A DNA stretch of 64,000 nt from Aphrocallistes beatrix (lineage: Eukaryota; Porifera; Hexactinellida; Sceptrulophora; Aphrocallistidae): the NCBI GenBank assembly GCA_963281255.1, contig OY725489.1:4650001-4714000 (forward strand), given 5' to 3'. The translations under genes were made by a program, and so were the position numbers. Positions within the stretch are counted from its first letter, which is position 1; every line of letters begins with the position of its first letter. Of this stretch, positions 21,845-32,194 are shown piece by piece. The notes under the pieces are model-generated. The model made no database searches. It was given only the letters and a program-made list of their open reading frames with translations, and was not told where the DNA came from.

Positions 21845-23721
21845 ATGTCTGCAATGACTAAGGCGAATGCAAAGGCACACTTATCTCGAACCTTGGAACG
21901 TTTTAAATCTGTCACAGGACAATCTTACGGGGTGGTTTTCACATGGGAAGGGGGGCTTTCAATTATGGGTACCTCAAAATTCAAAAATTTTGTTATGGAA
22001 AATAAGGACGAGATGTGGAGGAATATTGCCTATCCTGATTCAAATAATACTTCCAAACCTGCACACGAACAGGAAATTATCTCGATGATAGAAGATCATA
22101 GGGCAAGTTACAACGTCTCGACCCTGAGAAGAATTATCTCATGGATAACTCAAAAAACTACAGGTTGGTTTTATTACTTTGATTGATTCTAATGATATGT
22201 TGCACACCTTGTTAGGATAGTTGTTTTTTTAGGAGTAGGTCGAAATTTTTGGTCAAATGATAAAATCAAGCCTGTTTGGTGGCCTGAGGAAGTACCATTT
22301 CGGAACGTAACCAAAAAGAATTTTAAAAAATGTATATTAGAAAAGATTCTTAATGCTTACAGAAATGATCCAAGTTATCCAAATTTCAAAGAATCAGAAA
22401 CCTCATTTCGAGATAGATCCCTGCATCATTCTTTAGGTGAGAATAAAACCACAGAAATAGTTCCTTTGAATGAATGCTCTATTGATCCTAATAATGATGT
22501 AATTGGTTTATTAAAACCCGATGCAAATAATTTTTCAAACCTTTTCTTTGATGAATCCTCGGCCTCGAAACCTAATAAAGATGTAGATACCTCTAGCGAT
22601 TCATTTTTTCACGGAATTGAACCTGCGGTTGATTTCATGCACCCGCAAAACAATTCGATCGTTGCGAATTCTTGTCAACAATCAAACTCGAATAAATCAA
22701 AGTCATTGGCAGTATTATCAAATGCTAAACCTATATTTCCTCTTCCTATCACAATTCTAAATGAAGGCCTAAGAGAGAAATGTCTACTTGAGCTATCAAA
22801 CCCACATACACTTCTTTCAGATATAACCATCAATGCATTTTGAGTAAGTATTAATTATATCAAAGGCAATGTAACTTTTCTTTACTTTCACAAATCCTTT
22901 ATTTTGATATAGGATCTACTCAAAAACAATTACCCACAAGTTCAAGGCTTGCAGGATACCATTCTATCAAAGGTACAATTTTATATATTAGGACTCGAAA
23001 TTTTGTTGAACTATCTCATTTCAGGGCCGGTTCTTGAGCCAAGTTGAAAATGTGTGCCTTAGACGAACTTTTTTCATTGTGATTTAAAAATTATCAAAAA
23101 TGAGACAAATTGTACATCATTTAGGGGCGACATTTCGTGAGGGCTAAACTAGACAGCTTTCAGATACATCGCGATGGGAGTCCTCACTGGTTAGCCTCCA
23201 GAATTGATCATGATGGAAAAGTCTACTTATATAACTCACTTTTTGTTCGTGGTACAAATCAAGAGATAGATGTACAACTGGCTTTACTCTATAATTCCGG
23301 AGATTCTAACTATCTCAAAGTATCTGTAATGTCTATACAGAAACAAAGGGGTGTCAGCGACTGCGGTCTTTTTGCAGCTGCCGTATGCACGGCATTGGCT
23401 GTAGGCCAAGACCCTACTACATTAAGGTGGCGGCAGCAAAGCATGCGTGACCATTTGACCAGATGCTTCCAATTGGAATGCATTACCCCTTTTCCTACGG
23501 TAGAAAAGAAACAAACACGTTTGAAGATCAGCACAAATCTCGAAACTGAATTAAAAATACCTTTGTCTTGCATATGTAAATTACCATCATTTACATTTAA
23601 TTATATGGTTGAATGCCACCGATGCCTATCATGGTTTCACAAACCATGTGTTGGTTTAGCAGATACAAACGAAAGTGTATCAATATTTATTTGTTCGATC
23701 TGTAAGTCAACTAAAGTTTAG
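21845..23721 (+). CDS. NRF-1-like DNA-binding, C48 protease and PHD protein (spliced)
   Basis: Transposon accessory gene. Inferred exons: 21,845-22,163; 22,233-22,843; 22,913-22,972; 23,125-23,721 (phases fit GT/AG introns), about 529 codons. Residues 1-170 resemble the NRF-1/EWG DNA-binding domain: ERFKSVTGQSYGVVF, STLRRIISWITQKTTG and KPVWWPEEVPFRNV align with EEFTTRAGQQAVVL, AQLRAFIPEMLKYSTG and KPIWWPEDIPWANV of vertebrate NRF-1 (recalled). A polar linker follows, then LKNNYPQVQGLQDTI and a C48/ULP1-like core: His in SPHWLAS, Asn in YNSLF where Asp is usual, and Gln/Cys in QKQRGVSDCGLFAA. The C-terminus is a C4HC3 PHD finger (CICK...CHRC...WFHKPC...CSIC). An in-frame TGA abuts the GTAAGT donor after exon 2, so the copy may be dead or the boundary misjudged. 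AATAAA follows at about 23,740. Confidence 0.72.
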
Positions 23722-23775
23722 CATTATGTATTGTCAGTTAATAAATAGAATAAATAAATATATGAAAATGTATCT

Positions 23776-26700
23776 TTAGACTAATTTTTGTAACTGTAAT
23801 CTCACTCTTTCATTACAACAAGCAAGGAAATATCTTGTATTATAATATACATTCTCTACGCTCATAAAAGTAATCTGGGTTGATAGTCTCCTTAGAATTG
23901 AAAAAAGTTGTTCACATATTGCGAATTTATTTTCAGTATCTCTTCAGTCTTAATGAACTTCATCTTGTATGATGGATTACAGGTGTGGTTAGTTGAATGG
24001 AAACGATCGATAAGAAAACAAGTATCTCGAAACAACTTGGGATCTCTAGAAACAAACACAAACAAATTAGTGTAGTATTTTTAATAGTACAAGTTATTTT
24101 TTTAAAGTAAATTATACCTGATCATACATGTATTATGGAGATTACAGGCGTTGTCATATACTATGAATCGAGGTTGATGTTGAAAAATGTTATTAGTGTT
24201 TTGTAAACTAAAATTGTAGATTCTCTTTGTCTCATTATCTGAAAACCATAGCAAATTCTGTGTTTGCACGATATAACTAAGAGTCCCGGTGACAGGTTAT
24301 GGTGCTTTGGATATAGTTTAGTACATCTTGCTTGAGAATCCAACTCGCAATTGTCGTAGTGAGGTAGCCTATATAAAGGAAGATGATTTCTCTATTAGCA
24401 TTATATTCATAATAATTTAACTTTGCTTAATAGAGCCACCGGGTAACCAGGTGAAATTTTGGGTACTGTATCACTTCTATCATTAAATAATTGCTAACTA
24501 ATGTATCAATTCACATATAGTTCTTTCTGAAGGCTGGAAAATAGTTGAAGTAATCTTCATTATTAGGCACAATTTCGACAGGTTTACGACTTGGTCTCTT
24601 GCATAGTGAATTTATTTTTTGAATAATAAACTTCAATAAACATGATATGAGAGGGTTCAAAGTAAAAAAATCCGGGTTTATTTTAGAATTACTGTTAACA
24701 TCCAGAGACGTAAACAGTAATTCTAAAATATACATTTTTTTATATATTGGTTGCAAGTTACTTTTTTTAACTGCTTTTCCATTGGTTAGTTGAACTACCA
24801 ATTGCAATTCATCTTTGTTGAGAATCGAAAATTGGAGAACTCCTGTAATCGGTTCCGCATGATTCAGATATTCTATAATTTTTCGAGCATTTGGATAATC
24901 TGGATTTATTGATACTTTATTGTCATTTTTAACAGAGCTAGATTGAATATATTCTGAAAACTCTGGAATCGATATGGATTTTACCATCTTATTATATTTA
25001 CTCTCACTTAGGCCCACTTTACAATATTCGAAAAGTTCTTTTCTCAATGCAGAATCTGAGATGAATGTACGTTCAGAAAATTTTACTAGAGGATAATGTT
25101 GAGTCTTATCTACTTTGAATAAGGTTTCAGGAATATCCCTAGATGTTCCCATTGCTACTCCATCTAGAATAATTACATCTGGCGTGTCTTTACAGGAGGG
25201 ACAAGTGAAGTTAGAATGATAATCTATACCAACCAATCTAAGATAGGCGTTCCAGCCGTGTCTTAATATGTGATAGCGATACTCTGCGCTTCTTCCCAAC
25301 CTTTGCATTTTCCGATTCTTTGCCCTAGATTTATAGATTTGATATATTAAATTGTATTAAAAATACTTATGAAAAACCTCATGCGTACCTTAAAAAGCTA
25401 TGTAGAGGGTTTCTAGATTGACACATCAGTTCACTGTATTCGAATAACAGGTCATAGTGAATAAAATAATGATTATTTATATTTAATAGTAAATACTTCT
25501 TCCCTTCGAATACAGCTTTACAGTTGCACGATCCGTTACACTTTGAAGAGAACACTACACATATACGTATATGATAAATAATAACCAATGTTGCTTAGAT
25601 TAATTATATTAACTAATTACCTTTATGTTCATTCAATTCAATTATATCGTTTTCTGTATAAACTACGATTCCTGTTTTTTCTAGTTTTAAATGCTGGTCG
25701 TCTAAATTGAATGTATAGCCATTTTCACAGATTTCGCATTCTGGCAATAAATGATTTGGAAGGGATATACCGTGAGAGAGCTGCTTATTATAGATAGAAG
25801 CAAGGGGTTTATCAAGATTGAGGGGAATAGACTGTGTAGATATTGTTGAAAAATCGGAACTTTTAAACTTGGTTGAAGGCGAATCGATTAATAGTTCATT
25901 CTCTCCTATGATATCAGTGATCTTATATTTATGAATGCATTTAAAAGTACAAGTTTCGCAAATCCAGCTTTGTCCTTGATTAAGGTAACAATGGTAACTG
26001 TCTTTATTGGTAAGAAAAATAATTTTCTTATTTATAATGAAATAGGTGGTGTCTTGCAGTCTACATGAAGTGCATGCTTCCAGACCCAGGTCCAAACATT
26101 GAACATAAGCTTGATTGTGCATGCAATCCCGATCATCACAATTTAAGCAAATTCGATTTAGACAATCAATAACGATTAGCTTCCTCTTCAGCACAATTTT
26201 TCCTATAAATCGTTAAAAGGAAGATGAAATACTTTCGACTTGCGTCAAATGTTAAAAATAAATTAAATATGGTTACCTCTTTCTATATGATAGTCAGTGA
26301 TTAAACCAAGGCTGCTATCCTCAAGACGCCAAACTTTTCTCTCTTGAATTAGAATGATTAAATACTGATCAATGATTGGCATTTGAATAGTTTCTAATTC
26401 GTTGTCATGAGCTTCGTTCAAATCTGCAGATGTAGTTTCTGAAAAAAAATGTCACAAAAATTACCTACAGAGTATTGTTCACAATATGGTATTACGATTC
26501 AATAACTTAAAGAGTATTTATTGAATAATTGAAAACGAATGGTAATTTAAATTATATATTAACAAAATTAATTGTTCAAAATACACAGAACCAACCTGCA
26601 TCTGAAATAACACATATAGGGATATCATATGTATTAACTTTATCGTTATCTAGACAGCAATCAGAGAAATGCATATCATCAAGATGAATACTAGTAGAAA

Positions 26701-26779
26701 TTACTTCATCTTCGAAAAGTTTTCTCTTTTTTGCCTTATAAGACACTCCTACATGCGATAATTCACTGTCTTCAGCCAT
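23776..26779 (-). pseudogene. KDZ-type transposase with cysteine clusters (spliced, frameshifted)
   Basis: Likely the transposase. Inferred exons on minus: 26,779-26,596; 26,438-26,277; 26,202-25,621; 25,554-25,389; 25,324-24,515; 24,368-24,118; 24,045-23,776, about 800 codons, all with GT/AG ends. Order: acidic N-terminus with KKRK; cysteine cluster (CLNCDDRDCMHN, CLDLGLEACTSC, CETC, CEIC) like the CxC domains associated with KDZ transposases; CNGSCNC, YDLLFEYSE, HGWNAYLRLVGIDYHSNFTC then PSCKDTPDVIILDG; HHNLSPGLLVISCKHRICYG; then the DDE-like core FIVYDNACNLH, CFLIDRFHSTNHTC and ICEQLFSILRRL (candidate D, D, E). The frame shifts once before YDNACNLH and once before ICEQLF, so this copy is probably inactive. 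It resembles HMGXB3-like proteins. Confidence 0.72.
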
Positions 26780-27021
26780 TACAAATCAATAAGTTTTAAG
26801 ATTAAATGTATTCACTGGGTTTTATTAGATATTCAATTGATCTTTACTTCTAAATACTATACAAATGTCTTATTTATTTACTACTAAAGTAGATACTAAC
26901 AACTGTATTATGTTAAAGGAATTCAACATGGGATTTATTAATTTACTATATACAAACCACATTTAAACCGCAAAACAAGTTACATTACTAATCGATTTTA
27001 TGTCATATTCATAATCCCATA

Positions 27022-27054
27022 TGCGCATGCGCACAAGCTTCATGCGCATGCGCA
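27022..27054. promoter_or_regulatory. Pair of perfect NRF-1 consensus sites, right
   Basis: TGCGCATGCGCA at 27,022-27,033 and 27,043-27,054, again 21 bp centre to centre, mirroring the left pair and including the shared flank ATTAAAAAGTGCTATGCGCA (inverted). It lies about 240 bp upstream of the minus-strand transposase start. Confidence 0.8.
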
Positions 27055-27089
27055 TAGCACTTTTTAATACCTCCAATTTGTCCACAAAA

Positions 27090-27544
27090 CGTTGGTTTTA
27101 TTCCTACTTCGAAAATATTTAGGTCTTTTCCTACTTCAGGCATTTTAAGTCTTATTCCTACTTCAAGGCTTTTAGGTCTTATTCCTACTCCACAATAATT
27201 TTAGGTCTTATTCCTACTTCTGGCATTTTAGGTCTTATTCCTACTTCAAGGCTTTTAGATCTTATTCCTACTCCCGGCATTTTAGGTCTTATTCCTACTT
27301 CTGGCATTTTAGGTCTTATTCCTACTTCAAAGCTTTTAGATCTTATTCCTATTCCAGGCATTTTAGGTCTTATTTCTACTTCAAGGCTTTTGGGTCTTAT
27401 TCCTACTCCACAATAATTTTAGGTCTTATTCCTACTTCAGCCATTTTAGATCTTATTCCTGCTTCAAGGCATTTAGTTCATTTATTCCTACTTCGAAATT
27501 AGGTCTTATTCCTACTTCGACTTTAGGTCTTATTCCGCGCTCCC
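27090..27544 (-). repeat. Right subterminal array of the KDZ element
   Basis: About 16 copies of TAGGTCTTATTCCTACTTC with alternating tails (TGGCATTT, AAGGCTTT, CACAATAATTT), the inverse of the left array, ending in GGTCTTATTCCGCGCTCCC at the element boundary. Confidence 0.85.
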
Positions 27545-27552
27545 CTCTAGTC

Positions 27553-28136
27553 CAATATACATTAGTACATCACAAAAGTAAACAGTACACCAAAAGACAA
27601 ACAAAAACAAAAACAGAAATAATACAAAATGGAGAAAAGTAAATATAATTAACAATTTTAATTCAACAAAAAATTAAAAAAAAATTTGAGCTTGTTCAAT
27701 TCTGTGCAGAAATCACTAAAGTAGAGGAAAAAGAAAAAGAAATTAGGAGATAAAATTTGAGAATAGATTACAAAATATGAGCTTCTAGAAAGACGCAAAT
27801 GAGGTGGTTTGTATAATGGAAAGGGAAGATAATAAAACAGTTTAGCAGCGTCATATGCAAAATAATTTTTAAACTATGAGATGTTCGGATTAGGAGGCTA
27901 AAAATTGCTATCAGGCGTCCTAGATATCATTGTGTATTGATTGAGAAAACTTTATTGAACATTTTCATGATATAGTTTGGTACAAAACAATTAATAGCTT
28001 TAAAAGTCATCAAACACCTGCGATATGATATGTAAAGACTCATCGGAAGCCATTTGTGATAAAAATAAATTCTAATATGAGATATGTTACTATGTATATA
28101 TTATATTTGTAGATTTATATCCCCCATTTATAAGTG
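27553..28136. other. No gene or repeat recognised
   Basis: A-rich flank of the KDZ element. No convincing ORF or repeat end. Confidence 0.45.
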
Positions 28137-28309
28137 CAGTGGAATTCCGTTATTAGCAACTCCCTTATTAGCAATATTGCTTTATGAGCAACCAATTTTG
28201 AGGTACCAGGTGCAGATTTTGTGTCAATTCTGTTCTCTTAATTGCAACTTCGCGTATTTGCAACCATTTTATGAGCAAAACTCAAGTTGTTAATAAGCAA
28301 ATTCCACTG
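28137..28309. mobile_element. MITE with pogo/Tc1-type ends, 173 bp
   Basis: Inverted ends CAGTGGAATTCCGTTATTAG and GTTAATAAGCAAATTCCACTG-type, with TA at the right flank. The 69-codon ORF across it is incidental. Confidence 0.7.
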
Positions 28310-29083
28310 TAATTTTAATATTTGTGCTGAATTTAACTATTCTTCATCATGTTCATACTTCAGATTTCACTAGCCAGCTGCCCTTTAGTCTATATCAAGT
28401 GTTCGGGTAAAAGGATAATTCCTGATTTTAATCAAGTTCAAACTGAATATATATTATAAACGGTAACTTTCTATACAATGCAATATTAGCAATTTACAAA
28501 ATTATTCATTGCCCCATATCTGTAAACTGTTATATTTAACTTGTATTATTAGGGAATATAAAGTTGACTAATTCCTGTCTTATGCAATCATTAATTAGTG
28601 TCTAAATTTTCAAGATATAGTCAAAGTTAGTCAAATTATATTTCCTTCGCAACGCAGGAATCTGTGTTCCAATGATAGAATGAGACACCTTTGAGGGACT
28701 AGACAAGGCGTCAGCTAAATTCGGAAACCCTAAAGTGCATCAGTCAATTTTAACACCTTTGGAGATACAGATTTTTCAAACTGGTATAATTTATTCACAA
28801 ACGTCATTTTCACAATATGCCATTCGAATCATTTCCATTCTCTAAAGTTTAACGGAAAGCATTTCGATGGATACTAGTACACAACACCGAACAAGTAAAA
28901 CTTTTTTCAACTTTTTGTTCTAAGAATATTGATTCAATTGTATTTAACATTAATTGATTATTCACTTTTTAAAGATAAAACTAAGAGCTTCACAAAGAAA
29001 ATTATTGGAAAAATTTCCAATGAATTAATTTATTAAATGTTTTCATAACTTTTTATGACTGTGTATTTGCGCTACCGGCCAAT
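28310..29083. other. No gene or repeat recognised
   Basis: AT-rich sequence without convincing ORF or recognised repeat ends. Confidence 0.45.
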
Positions 29084-29085
29084 TA

Positions 29086-29693
29086 CAGTAGACCCTCGAT
29101 TATCCGACACCTCGATTATCCGAACAGTGTGTTCGAGTACCACTCATTTTATCAAATACTTTTTCAATCGAATTTGTGAAAATAATGTGTTCGGATAACT
29201 GAAATAATGTGTTCGGATAACTGAAATGATGTGTTCGGATAACTGAAATAATGTGTTCAGATAACTGAAATAATGTGTTCGGATAACTGAAATATGTGTT
29301 CGGATAACTGAAATATGTGTTCAGATAACTGAAATATGTGTTCAGATAACTGAAATGATGTGTTCGGATAACTGAAATGATGTGTTCGGATAACTGAAAT
29401 AATGTGTTCGGATAACTGAAATATGTGTTCGGATAACTGAAATGATGTGTTCGGATAACTGAAATATGTGTTCGGATAACTGAAATGATGTGCGTAGCAT
29501 TGTCAATTTGTTTGGCTATACATACGTGTAAGTAGTATTTAAATCATAATACGTTCTTTAATAACATCTAAGTTGGTACATGTGCATTTAAGAGCGTAAA
29601 ATACGTATTTCGCTTATCCGAACGATTTCACTTATCCGAACACCAATCTTTGAGCTAACAAACGGAGGTGTTAGGATAACCGAGGGTGTACTG
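29086..29693 (+). mobile_element. Pogo/Tigger-like MITE with internal tandem array, copy 1
   Basis: Flanked by TA on both sides; ends CAGTAGACCCTCGATTATCC and GATAACCGAGGGTGTACTG are inverted repeats typical of pogo/Tigger-like elements. The inside (29,187-29,490) holds about 14 tandem units of 19-22 bp, GTGTTCGGATAACTGAAAT. The unit contains TTCGGATAA, the same core found in the terminal repeats. A second copy lies at 56,799-57,226 in the other orientation. Confidence 0.85.
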
Positions 29694-29699
29694 TAATGG

Positions 29700-30271
29700 G
29701 TTTTCAAGGGGATAAATTTGGTAATATTACTAGGGAAAGGGCCCACATTTCGATTCCTAAACATGGTCTGTAAAATGTAAGGTACTCCCATCCTCCTTGC
29801 CGGTGAATTTCCGGAGAACTTGTCGATCTGAACAAAAATATTGTGACAATATGCACTATAATGTCATCATATTCAAATTCATAGTCGTCGAATTGGGGGA
29901 GCTAGGAGATTTGTATTTCTATGTTAAGAAGGCACTTCTAAAGGGAAAAATGGGGAATAAATGTTTTCTCACGGAAATTTGGTTCAGAATGGGAAATGAT
30001 TGATTCTCTCTACCATGTGAGCATATGACACTGTTTTTGTAAAGCCTGAAGTTAAAGGGATCGATTTGTTTTATTGTTTATTTGCAAATACCAAATGCAA
30101 TATTAGAATATTTCTTCCCCGCAAAGAGGGCGTTCAAAGTATTTTCTACCACTTACAATCGAGCTTGACCGCAACTTATTCACTTCTACCATTTATCAAA
30201 TCACTCGTGTGGTTATATTAACTCAAATTTTCTTCTATCTGAAATATTAATTATCATGGTGGTAGATTTAG
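29700..30271. other. Mostly unassigned; right end may be LINE sequence
   Basis: No clear gene. The last roughly 170 bp, read on the minus strand, may continue the reverse transcriptase of the LINE at 32,195-33,864 beyond the inserted TTAA element (KLTKSTTMIINISDRRKF follows the frame of VRKITIVKLLY), but it degrades quickly. Confidence 0.35.
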
Positions 30272-30275
30272 TTAA

Positions 30276-32190
30276 GGATACCGCCCACGAAAAACATCGC
30301 TTTAAATATTAAAAAATGGTGAATTTTTTTATTGCTAACTCCATCGGATTATTGAGTAGTCTATCATCTAATCGTTCTTGTTGGACGGTATTTATTTTGA
30401 TATTCTAGAACTGAGCACCAAAAGCTCAGTCGTACTAAAAATCGGAAAGTTATTCGTGGTTTTGCGGCGCATTCATTAATTATTTTCTAACTTATCTGAT
30501 ATTTTTTCAATTATATGAACCTCAAAATGGTTTTAGCCCCTTCAAATATTATAAAACAGATGAATTTAGAAAAAGAGGCACTTAAAATCCGATCAAAAAT
30601 ATCTTTATGAGGGACTTCTTTCTAAAATGCTCGGGAAATGGCCGTTGTGATATTAGCTATTGTGTATAGAAAAGAATTCTGAACAGTTAAAAAGAAATTT
30701 GTTCAGATCCGACCATTAGTTCGTAAGTTATAGTATATTGTAGGTAAAGTTCGGACATCAAACCTCTCTATGACCCAGAAAGTGCTCGATGTCAATGCTT
30801 AAAAACTATTGAAGATATATAATCTATTATAATCTTAAATGAAAGGATATATATGATAATATATAAGTTCCTCAAACATCTCTTTGTCAAAAAGTAAATA
30901 TTTCTTGACTCATCATCGATTTTATTGTAATACAAATTCTATGGAGAACTTTGAATATATTAGAAAATGGCGAATCTTGTCATGAAATAAGTTCCCTAAA
31001 GTAGCTATTATACTCAAAAAACAATGCAATAGTCACTAGCAATGTATACAGAAATTTTGGAGAACTCAACATGATTATTTTGGAAGTTCAAAGCATTTAT
31101 CTCCAAAATTTGGTCAAAGCCCCCATTTATGGTCCAAAAACATATTCCTCCATATCTCGGGGAATATACACCCAAATTCTTAGCTCTCAATTCCTAATAT
31201 ACTTTTCAAGACGGTATATATCTGATTCTTAAATAATAAGTGTACTACATGGAGTGGAATGCTAAGTTTTTTTTAAATTTTTATCACGTGATGACGTAGT
31301 ATTTTTCGAAAATCCTAACTTGAAAAATAAAAGTCGTAGACTCTCGCTCTAACTTCCTAATATACTTTTTAGAAGCTCTTTATTCATTCTAAACCGATGA
31401 ATTATACTTTGTAGTGCTAGAATATGAATTATATTCCCTAATTGGTTCAAAATATTCGGGGTTTGAGGCCTCAAGGTATTTGTGAATTTTCAGTATAATT
31501 TTGCTATTTTCCTCACAATCTGTTGGAATATATCTAATTCATCAGTATAAATGCGATTAAATGCCCATGGATGCTTTTATTTATCGTTAATAGCTCATTT
31601 TACATCGTTCTTAACATCTAAACTTCAAATCTCTATATCTCCGAACTTTAATTTCCAAAATTGACCGTCTTTCAAAAGTTTTAACTCAAAATTGCTTTGA
31701 GATAGAGGTTTGAAAATTTTAGGAGTTGTTCCATATCATTTGGCGATGAGCGTAGGACCACTCGATTTTCGATATCTTATAAATTTGTGATTTTATTGCT
31801 GATTTCCAAAGAAAATCGGGCTTTTTGGCAATTTTTTTTCAAACCCCTATAAAATTAACAATTTTGGTTATTTTAACTTTCTTTTGGTTCTATGCGATTG
31901 CAAATTTTATAGACTATATATGAATAAATTTTCGAAGCATTTGATCCAAACATGTGGTTCAAAAAAATCACAGAGTGGAGGAGGGCTTACCATTAAGATG
32001 TGCTAAGGAAAAACGGAAAAAACCGACTTTGAGACACTGTAACTCAAAAACTAGAAATGCGAACCAAAAACTGTCTGGCATGTTTCAATATTTTTTAATT
32101 GCACTACCCACCCACGCTTAACATCTTATATATCTCTATTCTTGATATATGCTGTAAGCCAAACCTATGGATTTTTCACGGGCGGTATCC
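30276..32190. mobile_element. TTAA-flanked non-autonomous element, 1.9 kb
   Basis: Ends GGATACCGCCCACGAAAAA and TTTTTCACGGGCGGTATCC are inverted repeats, flanked by TTAA at 30,272-30,275 and 32,191-32,194. A TTAA target is typical of piggyBac and Kolobok elements; the GGATACC-type ends do not decide between them. No ORF of note inside, only AT-rich sequence. It appears inserted in a LINE reverse transcriptase. Confidence 0.8.
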
Positions 32191-32194
32191 TTAA

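Larger units (their letters stand above)
21044..27544. mobile_element. KDZ/Zisupton-like DNA transposon, near complete (6.5 kb)
   Basis: Bounded by TTCTAGTC (21,036-21,043) and CTCTAGTC (27,545-27,552), an 8-bp target duplication matching at 7 positions. The ends are inverted (GGGTACCGGAATAAGACC left; GGGAGCGCGGAATAAGACC on the reverse of the right). Each terminal region has a tandem array of a roughly 27-bp motif, then a pair of NRF-1-type sites. Two convergent genes fill the interior with 54 bp between their stops: a NRF-1-like/C48/PHD gene on plus and a cysteine-cluster/KDZ transposase gene on minus. From memory, KDZ-group elements such as Zisupton make 8-bp duplications and carry an ULP1-type protease. 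A stop at an exon end and two frameshifts suggest a recently inactivated copy. Confidence 0.8.

Noticed and set aside
29187-29490. Regular short repeats resembling a CRISPR array
   Set aside because: Units are contiguous with no unique spacers, lie inside a TA-flanked MITE, and the DNA is eukaryotic.
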